DNA of 6,629 nt from an uncultured Lachnospiraceae bacterium. Lineage in GTDB: Bacteria; Bacillota; Clostridia; Lachnospirales; Lachnospiraceae. Positions 1 through 5,160 of the stretch are shown piece after piece. The notes under the pieces were generated by a model, which ran no database searches, was not told the origin of the DNA, and saw only the letters and a program-made list of their open reading frames with translations. The first letter of the stretch is position 1; each line of letters begins with the position of its first letter. The stretch is from the NCBI GenBank assembly GCA_946533525.1, contig CAMNBW010000090.1, positions 1 through 6,629 of the forward strand, read 5' to 3'. The position numbers were made by a program, and so were the translations under genes.

Positions 1-11
1 CGCAAACTGAT

Positions 12-31
12 CTGGTGTAGCGTTTCACCAG
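12..31. repeat. Inverted repeat near the left edge
   Basis: CTGGTG at 12-17 and CACCAG at 26-31 are exact reverse complements around an 8-base loop, so a 6-bp hairpin is possible. An alternative, larger pairing uses ATCTGG at 10-15 with CCAGAT at 42-47, enclosing the GGCCGGCC palindrome at 36-43. No run of T follows directly, so this is not a standard intrinsic terminator. It may be the remains of a termination or mRNA-end structure of a gene to the left, or it may have no function. Confidence 0.3.
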
Positions 32-43
32 CCCCGGCCGGCC

Positions 44-58
44 AGATTATTAGATTAT
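44..58. repeat. Short tandem repeat AGATTAT x2
   Basis: AGATTAT occurs at 44-50 and again at 52-58, giving an 8-base period that would not place both copies on the same helix face. It lies about 45 bp upstream of the -35 box at 105-110. It could be part of a regulator site, but with two short AT-rich copies chance is a fair explanation. Confidence 0.2.
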
Positions 59-104
59 AACTATTTTCTGCCCTGCTATGCAAGCCGAACCTGCGTCTTT
101 CCAG

Positions 105-132
105 TTGACAAATAGCTGTTTTTTATTAAAAT
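105..132 (+). promoter_or_regulatory. Sigma-A (sigma-70) type promoter for the HAD gene
   Basis: A perfect -35 hexamer TTGACA (105-110) is followed after 16 bp by TAAAAT (127-132), a five-of-six match to the TATAAT -10 box, in an AT-rich setting. Transcription would be expected to start about 6-8 bases downstream, at 138-140, which coincides with the ATG of the first gene at 140. No ribosome binding site precedes that ATG, which fits a leaderless transcript. The spacing and hexamers are seen directly; the activity and start site are inferred. Confidence 0.6.
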
Positions 133-139
133 TAACTCT

Positions 140-550
140 ATGTGTGAAGATTACAGCTTTATCTTTGATATTGACGGGACTCTCTGCCCCTTAAAAAGAC
201 AGGGGGAAAGCTATGCCGACCTCGTGCCCTTTAAGGAAATGGTGGACAGGCTCCGCTATTACCATGAAAACGGTGCAAAAATAATCCTCTTCACCTCCCG
301 GAATATGAATACCTATAAGGGAGACCTCAAGCTCATACACGAACACACCGCGCCTGTCTTACGCGACTGGCTTAAAAAATGGGACATCCCCTATGATGAG
401 CTTATCTTCGGAAAGCCCTGGCCCGGCCACAAGGGCTTCTATGTGGACGACCGCACGGTGCGTCCCGATGAATTTTTAAATAAGTCCATTGAAGAGCTTG
501 AGGATATCTGCCGCAGCTCCAGGGTTATTGAATCAGCGAATCAAGCATAA
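140..550 (+). CDS. Small HAD-superfamily phosphatase (capsule/sugar-phosphate type)
   Basis: This 136-residue cytosolic protein carries all four HAD motifs. Motif I is FDIDGT with nucleophile D10 and acid/base D12. Motif II is FTSRN with T52. Motif III is the lysine in GKPWPG, K92. Motif IV is YVDDR with D103-D104. It is therefore expected to be an active Mg2+-dependent phosphohydrolase. The short length leaves no room for a cap domain, so the active site is open. The GKPxPGxxGFYVDDRxxRPxEF pattern is typical of HAD proteins annotated as capsular or polysaccharide biosynthesis phosphatases, often found beside sugar nucleotidyltransferases; the substrate cannot be read from the sequence. The start at 140 is the first ATG after an in-frame stop at 113-115 and just precedes motif I. 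It has no Shine-Dalgarno sequence and seems to be leaderless. The exporter ATPase begins 36 bp downstream with no terminator between, so co-transcription is possible, but a shared function is not evident. Confidence 0.85.
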   Translation: MCEDYSFIFDIDGTLCPLKRQGESYADLVPFKEMVDRLRYYHENGAKIILFTSRNMNTYKGDLKLIHEHTAPVLRDWLKKWDIPYDELIFGKPWPGHKGFYVDDRTVRPDEFLNKSIEELEDICRSSRVIESANQA

Positions 551-569
551 AATAAATCAATTTATATGT

Positions 570-576
570 AGGATGG
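570..576 (+). promoter_or_regulatory. Ribosome binding site that fixes the TTG start of the ABC ATPase
   Basis: AGGATGG at 570-576 resembles the AGGAGG core and lies 10 bases before TTG at 587. The only upstream in-frame ATG (566-568) is followed at once by an in-frame TAG (569-571), so translation cannot begin there. The ATG inside this site (573-575) is in another frame. TTG at 587 is therefore the best start. Confidence 0.6.
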
Positions 577-586
577 AAATTATTCA

Positions 587-1294
587 TTGGCAAACGAGCT
601 TATAAGATTTGAAAACGTCGGAAAAACATATATTACCGGGTCTGTGACCTATGAGGCTCTTCACGATGTGAACCTGTCCATAGACGAAGGGGAGCTGGTA
701 GTTATCTTAGGGCCCAGCGGCGCGGGAAAGAGTACCCTCTTAAACCTCGTCGGAGGTCTGGACGGAGCCACAAAGGGAAAGATCCTCTTCGGCGATGAAG
801 ATATAACGACCTTTAACGACACCCGTCTTGGAAAATTCCGTGCCGTGGATGTAGGAATTATCTTCCAGTTCTACAATCTGGTACCCACCCTGACTGCGCT
901 TGAAAACGTATCGCTTATGAGGGATCTGGGTCTCGACATAATGGATCCTCTTGAAGCCCTGGACATGGTGGGGCTTGCAGCGCAGAAGGATAAATTCCCG
1001 TCGCAGATGTCAGGAGGACAGCAGCAGAGAGTATCCATAGCCAGGGCCATCGCTAAAAGGCCCCGGCTTCTTTTGTGTGACGAGCCCACCGGAGCTTTGG
1101 ACACGAATACCGGAAAGGAAGTCCTGAAACTCCTGCGCGACCAGAGCAGCGTCCATCACCGTACAGTCGTGATGGTCACCCACAATGCCCTCTTTCAGGA
1201 GATTGCCGACAAGGTGGTCACCGTAAAGAACGGCACCGTCGAAAATATAACTGTCAATGAGCATCCGAAGGAACCCGAGGAGCTTATCTGGTAG
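587..1294 (+). CDS. ABC transporter ATP-binding protein, MacB/LolD type
   Basis: This 235-residue nucleotide-binding subunit powers the adjacent FtsX-type permease by ATP hydrolysis at the inner face of the membrane. All catalytic elements are present: Walker [10 protein letters not shown] (42-50), Q-loop Q94 in FQFYNLVP, signature MSGGQQQR (141-148, M in place of the usual L), Walker [10 protein letters not shown] (161-169) with catalytic E166, D-loop GALD (169-172) and switch H199. The [16 protein letters not shown] segment and the ..[10 protein letters not shown] stretch after Walker A are hallmarks of the MacB/LolD/FtsE-like 3.A.1.122/125 group rather than importers. Length is normal for the family, with about 25 residues after the H-loop ending in an acidic tail. 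The start is TTG. The adaptor gene follows after 15 bp, consistent with one operon. The cargo cannot be inferred from an ATPase. Confidence 0.93.
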   Translation: MANELIRFENVGKTYITGSVTYEALHDVNLSIDEGELVVILGPSGAGKSTLLNLVGGLDGATKGKILFGDEDITTFNDTRLGKFRAVDVGIIFQFYNLVPTLTALENVSLMRDLGLDIMDPLEALDMVGLAAQKDKFPSQMSGGQQQRVSIARAIAKRPRLLLCDEPTGALDTNTGKEVLKLLRDQSSVHHRTVVMVTHNALFQEIADKVVTVKNGTVENITVNEHPKEPEELIW

Positions 1295-1309
1295 GAAAGA
1301 GGTAGGAAA

Positions 1310-2830
1310 ATGAAAAAAATTATCAAAATAGTGGTCATAATAGTGCTTGCTATCGCCGCAGTTGCCGGAGCAGCCTGGTATTTTCTGACGCCTGAGACCC
1401 TGGAGGTGGTGCTGCCCGAGAAAGGGAACATATCTCCTGTCCTTACCGGAGTCGGCAAGGTAGAGGGCGAGCGGACCATCACCGTATATTCTTCTGTGCC
1501 GGGCTTTATAGCCGAAAGGCTTGTGCAGAGCGGTGAAAGGGTCACCGCCGGAGAAAAGCTCCTGACCTATCAGGGGGAGGAGCAGTTAAACGATGTGCAG
1601 CAGGCCTCCACCGATGTGGACTACAGCGAAAAAATCCTCGACGCGGCCTCGGGAAACAGGGCAAAATATCAGTCCATCTACAATAAATCCTTAAAGGAGA
1701 TAGAGAACTGCAAAAATGTCTATGCCCTCCTTGAGACCAATATACTCTCCCTCGATATAAAGAATCATGAAAAGGCCTATATCATAAGGGAGCAGCAGAA
1801 GGCCTGCCAGAGCGATGTATATAAGCTCGAAGCACAGATAGCCGACAAGCAGTCAAGGCTTGCCAAGATCGAAGTGGACATCAAGGAACTGGAGATGGAG
1901 GACGAGCTTAGCGAGAAGGACTATGACAAGCTCGATGACTGGTCAGACGATGCCAAGGATATTCAGGACGAGATAAGGGAGCTCAACTATAAGATCTCGG
2001 ACGCCCAGCGTGCCGCCCTCTGCCTCCCCCAGGAGGACATGGACCCGGAGACCTACGCCCGCTACAGCACTCTGCAGAATAACCTGGAAACCGTTACAAG
2101 GATGTGGTCAGAGGCCAGAAGCGACAGGGATACGGCCCAGTCCATGCTGACGGCCCTTCAGGAGATCTACGCCGACGAGCAGACCCTTGCGCAGAACTGG
2201 AATACCTTAAGAAAGGCTGAAAAGGAGCTCGATAAGGCCCAGCAGGGCTGTGTTGCCCCGGCAGACGGTATAATCACGGCCTGTCACACTGACGCAGGCG
2301 CCTATGTGGAAAAGGGTGTCCCGGTCTTTGAGATGCAGTCCGACAAGGGCTATAAGGTCAGGATGATGGTCTCAAAGTATGACATCACCTCCGTTAAAGA
2401 GGGACAGAGCGCCGACATCAAGCTCGGTGACCTCTCCTATACCGGTACCGTTACAAAGATCGACCAGGCGGCCGAAAACGACGCAGCCGGAAAGTCAAAG
2501 GCCGCGGTAGAGATAACCATAGATACTGATGACGATATGATTGTGGGACTTGAAGCCGATATTACCTTAAAGCTCGATGAAGCCAAGGACGTGCTCAAGG
2601 TTCCCACAGAATGTGTATACACTGATGATGAGGGTTCCTTCTTATACGTATGTGAGGAGGGAACGGTTAAGAAGAAGTATTTCGACGCCGGTGTCAAGGA
2701 CGGTACCTTCACCGAGGCAGGTAATCTCCCCGAGAGCGCCCAGGTGGTGACGGACCCCGAGGCCGCCAGCCTTGTGGGAGAAGAGGTAGCAGCTAAGGTT
2801 GTCGATTATTCAGGTGCTGAAGAAGAATGA
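1310..2830 (+). CDS. HlyD/MacA-type membrane-fusion (adaptor) protein of an ABC exporter
   Basis: This 506-residue protein is the extracytoplasmic adaptor for the ATPase and permease on either side. One N-terminal membrane anchor (about 4-26) follows a short basic start, MKK. Next comes the first half of a biotinyl-lipoyl-like domain (about 55-90, GFIAERLVQSGERVTAGEKLLTYQ region), a long charged helical region (about 93-312), the second lipoyl half (about 313-345, VAPADGIITACHTDAGAYVEKG), a beta-barrel (about 346-425) and a membrane-proximal domain (about 426-495) with VLKVPTECVYTDDEG. The tail is acidic. The helical region is well over 200 residues, longer than in typical MacA/YknX proteins. 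Seven cysteines lie outside the membrane (134, 166, 238, 314, 325, 435, 448). No lipobox is visible, so it is anchored by its helix. The ATG has GAGG (1299-1302) 7 bases upstream. Its stop overlaps the permease start by 4 bases (ATGA). In a Gram-positive host there is no TolC partner, so a YknX-like role is likelier than a true tripartite pump. Confidence 0.9.
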   Translation: MKKIIKIVVIIVLAIAAVAGAAWYFLTPETLEVVLPEKGNISPVLTGVGKVEGERTITVYSSVPGFIAERLVQSGERVTAGEKLLTYQGEEQLNDVQQASTDVDYSEKILDAASGNRAKYQSIYNKSLKEIENCKNVYALLETNILSLDIKNHEKAYIIREQQKACQSDVYKLEAQIADKQSRLAKIEVDIKELEMEDELSEKDYDKLDDWSDDAKDIQDEIRELNYKISDAQRAALCLPQEDMDPETYARYSTLQNNLETVTRMWSEARSDRDTAQSMLTALQEIYADEQTLAQNWNTLRKAEKELDKAQQGCVAPADGIITACHTDAGAYVEKGVPVFEMQSDKGYKVRMMVSKYDITSVKEGQSADIKLGDLSYTGTVTKIDQAAENDAAGKSKAAVEITIDTDDDMIVGLEADITLKLDEAKDVLKVPTECVYTDDEGSFLYVCEEGTVKKKYFDAGVKDGTFTEAGNLPESAQVVTDPEAASLVGEEVAAKVVDYSGAEEE

Positions 2831-5160
2831 CAAGAACCCTTCGAAAAAAGCTGTTCAGGGACTTAAAATCCAATTTCGTGCAGTTCCTTTCCATATTTAT
2901 CATGTGTTTTTTTGCCATGTTCATCCTCCAGGGGTTCGATGCCACTGTTGAAGGCTATGCGGTGGCTTTGGATGAATATTGCCTGGAAACCGATTTTTCC
3001 GATATTGTGACTACTTCAGACGGCTTCAATACAGACGACCTTGCCCTGATAAAGTCCCTTCCTTCGGTAAAAACTGCGGAGTTAAGAGCCAGCAGCGTCG
3101 GAAAGGTACGTCTTTCTCAGGAGAAAAAGGTAGAGTTCAATTTCATCAATGAGAACAATATCTCCCGCATGCATCTCTATGAAGGGGAGCCTTTTGAGCC
3201 CGGAATGAACGGCATATGGCTGGACAGGGATTTCGCCACTGCGGAAAAGATCGGTGTCGGAGATATACTCTCTCTCACCTGTGATAACGTGGAATTTTCC
3301 GAGCCCGTTAGAGGCATAATGGACAATCCCGACCATATTTATTATATAGTGGACAATACCTTCGACGATGTGGAGCGGGGGGCTTACGGCTACGCCTTTT
3401 TGGATTCGGGTGAATATCCCGGGAAAAAACTGGTATTTGACAGTGTGTATGTGAAGCTTAAGGACGTCAAAAACCAGTATCACCTTACAAATGAAGAAAA
3501 AAGCCTCATAAACAGGACTGCGGAGGAGCTTAAGAAGCTCCTGCAAAAGAACAATCTTTCAGTCACTACGAAAATGAAGGATGCAGGCTATGACGCCATA
3601 GTCCAGGATATCAAGTCCAATATGACCCTTGAGCGGGTCTTCCCCGTCCTCTTCATCACCATCGCGGCCTTAGGGATCATAACCACGATGACAAGGATCG
3701 TTATGAAGCAGCGGACCATAATCGGAACCCTTAAGGCTCTGGGCTTTTCCGAAGGCACAGTAATGCTCCACTATATATCCTACTCTGTTGTGGTCTCTCT
3801 CGTCGGAGGTATTCTGGGGGCCATCGCGGGGTGGTTTACCCTGGGTGACCTGCTGAGCTATTTCTTCACATTCTATTATATATTCCCCGAGGTGGGGATG
3901 AGGGTCTCCATGAGGGTCGTCCTGGTCCTCCTGTTTCTTGTGGTTCTGTCCGGGGTCACCAATTACTTATCCTGCAGAAGCCTTCTGACCAAGAGGGCTT
4001 CGGAGATCCTGCGTCCGGCTCCTCCTGTGGTCACCGGCGCCGGTTTTCTCGAAAAGACCTTTATCTGGAAGCACCTGGACTTTGTCACGAAATGGAACAT
4101 AAGGGATATAAACAGAAACCGCTTAAGAACTGCAGCCGGAATCCTGGGGATAACCCTGACCTCCTCTCTTACTCTTACCTCCTTCGGAGCCAACGAGCTT
4201 CTTAAGGGGATGGAAAAATGGCAATTCCATCAGCTCTCCCCTTCCGCGTATCAGATCGGCTTTGTTCCGAATACCAACCTGGACACGGTATATGAATACT
4301 CAAAAAAATACAGGGGACAGATGATACAGGAAAAGCAGGCTACCCTCTCAAGCAGGAACGGTGAGACCATACAGCTTACCGCGACTGTCGTGGACGAGGG
4401 AAACCTTTTCCGCTTCCAGGATGCAACCGGGGCTTTCGTAAAGCTTCCCAGGCACGGCATAGCCGTCAGCCGGAGGGCTGCTGAATCGCTTAAGGTCGGC
4501 ATAGGGGACGAAGTAAGCTTTGCCAATACGGACAGAAAGGGGAGAGGCAGCGGCAAGGTAGAGCTTATCTACATATCTCCGAACCCCCAGGGCATAGCCA
4601 TGAGCAGATCCGTATATGAACGGATGGAGAACGAATTCACTCCGAGCACAGTGCTTACCAATATGACGGTTCCCGCTTCCCTGGCTACCGATAAGGAAGA
4701 GGTTGTTTCCGTGGTCTCCACCGAACGCTCGATACAGGCCATGCGAAGGAAGAGCTCGGGTACCAGTGAAGAGGTCCTCTATACCATGGTAATTGCGATC
4801 ATAGTAGGAATCGTTGTAATGTACAATCTCGGAGTTTTGTCCTTTGTCGAAAAGACAAGGGAAATAGCCACCCTGAAGGTCCTGGGCTTTAAGACCTCCG
4901 GCATCAGATGGATATTGCAGCAGCAGAATATCTTTGTGACGGGCTTAGGAACGGCTATAGGGCTTTCCCTGGGTCTTAAGATGCTTATGATGCTGATGTC
5001 CTCCCTTTCGGTTGACGACGACTATATATACAGGATAAGTCCCATGTCCTATTTACTGGCCTTTTTCCTGTCCTTTGTACTGTCCCTCATAGTTAATTCG
5101 GTGCTCTCCTCCAAGGTGAAGGATATCAACATGGTAGAGGCGCTAAAGGGAGTCGAATAA
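2827..5160 (+). CDS. FtsX-like ABC permease with two tandem modules (8 TM)
   Basis: This 777-residue integral membrane protein is the membrane component of the exporter. It shows an internal duplication of the four-helix FtsX/MacB module. The first has TM1 (about 15-36), an extracytoplasmic domain (about 37-268) and TM2-4 (about 271-292, 315-340, 361-383). The second has TM5 (about 434-455), an extracytoplasmic domain (about 456-648) and TM6-8 (about 650-672, 701-724, 739-762). Both modules keep the ATPase-coupling segment after their second helix, RTIIGTLKALGF (296-307) and REIATLKVLGF (678-688), and both end with a related stretch (SEILRPAPP at 392-400; NMVEALKGVE at 768-777). One chain can thus supply both halves that MacB provides as a homodimer. 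Each module starts with a basic amphipathic segment (RKKLFRDLKSN; NIRDINRNRLRT). The start lies in the ATGA overlap with the adaptor; a weak AGGTG (2812-2816) is the only ribosome site, so coupling is likely. Substrate unknown: lipid, lipoprotein, peptide or antimicrobial efflux are all compatible. Confidence 0.92.
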   Translation: MTRTLRKKLFRDLKSNFVQFLSIFIMCFFAMFILQGFDATVEGYAVALDEYCLETDFSDIVTTSDGFNTDDLALIKSLPSVKTAELRASSVGKVRLSQEKKVEFNFINENNISRMHLYEGEPFEPGMNGIWLDRDFATAEKIGVGDILSLTCDNVEFSEPVRGIMDNPDHIYYIVDNTFDDVERGAYGYAFLDSGEYPGKKLVFDSVYVKLKDVKNQYHLTNEEKSLINRTAEELKKLLQKNNLSVTTKMKDAGYDAIVQDIKSNMTLERVFPVLFITIAALGIITTMTRIVMKQRTIIGTLKALGFSEGTVMLHYISYSVVVSLVGGILGAIAGWFTLGDLLSYFFTFYYIFPEVGMRVSMRVVLVLLFLVVLSGVTNYLSCRSLLTKRASEILRPAPPVVTGAGFLEKTFIWKHLDFVTKWNIRDINRNRLRTAAGILGITLTSSLTLTSFGANELLKGMEKWQFHQLSPSAYQIGFVPNTNLDTVYEYSKKYRGQMIQEKQATLSSRNGETIQLTATVVDEGNLFRFQDATGAFVKLPRHGIAVSRRAAESLKVGIGDEVSFANTDRKGRGSGKVELIYISPNPQGIAMSRSVYERMENEFTPSTVLTNMTVPASLATDKEEVVSVVSTERSIQAMRRKSSGTSEEVLYTMVIAIIVGIVVMYNLGVLSFVEKTREIATLKVLGFKTSGIRWILQQQNIFVTGLGTAIGLSLGLKMLMMLMSSLSVDDDYIYRISPMSYLLAFFLSFVLSLIVNSVLSSKVKDINMVEALKGVE
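5145..5152 (+). promoter_or_regulatory. Ribosome binding site that fixes the GTG start of the MATE-like gene
   Basis: AAAGGGAG at 5145-5152 lies inside the last codons of the permease gene and ends 8 bases before GTG at 5161. The GTG directly follows the permease TAA (5158-5160). Good spacing here favours GTG 5161 over the internal ATG at 5236, which would remove the basic N-terminal segment, and implies coupled translation. Confidence 0.65.

Noticed and set aside
1..60. Possible 3' end of a gene to the left: one + frame is open from base 1 to a TAA at 58-60.
   Set aside because: Nineteen codons without a recognisable motif carry no weight, and the other two + frames stop at 8-10 and 18-20. 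The GC-rich palindrome and AT-rich repeat look non-coding.
102..124. Weak hairpin (CAGTT with AGCTG, 102-106 and 114-118) followed by six T, resembling an intrinsic terminator.
   Set aside because: The stem has only five pairs including a G-U and is too weak to terminate. The same bases form a better-supported promoter.
213..215. Internal ATG with a strong AGGGGG site upstream (201-206) inside the HAD gene.
   Set aside because: It is out of frame with the HAD protein, and its use would skip the catalytic DxDGT motif; no plausible product results.
528..568. Possible second promoter before the ATPase (TTGAAT at 528-533, TAAAAT at 548-553 or TATATG at 563-568).
   Set aside because: Spacers of 14 and 29 bp are outside the normal range, and AT-rich stretches give such matches by chance.
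3082..3546. 154-codon open frame on the minus strand inside the permease gene.
   Set aside because: It lies antisense to a well-supported coding region, has no family motif, and its open frame follows from the codon bias of the real gene. The same applies to the other minus-strand frames at 871-1104, 1010-1264, 1195-1545, 2437-2712, 3963-4193, 4251-4556, 5049-5297, 5407-5688, 5758-6081 and 6111-6401.
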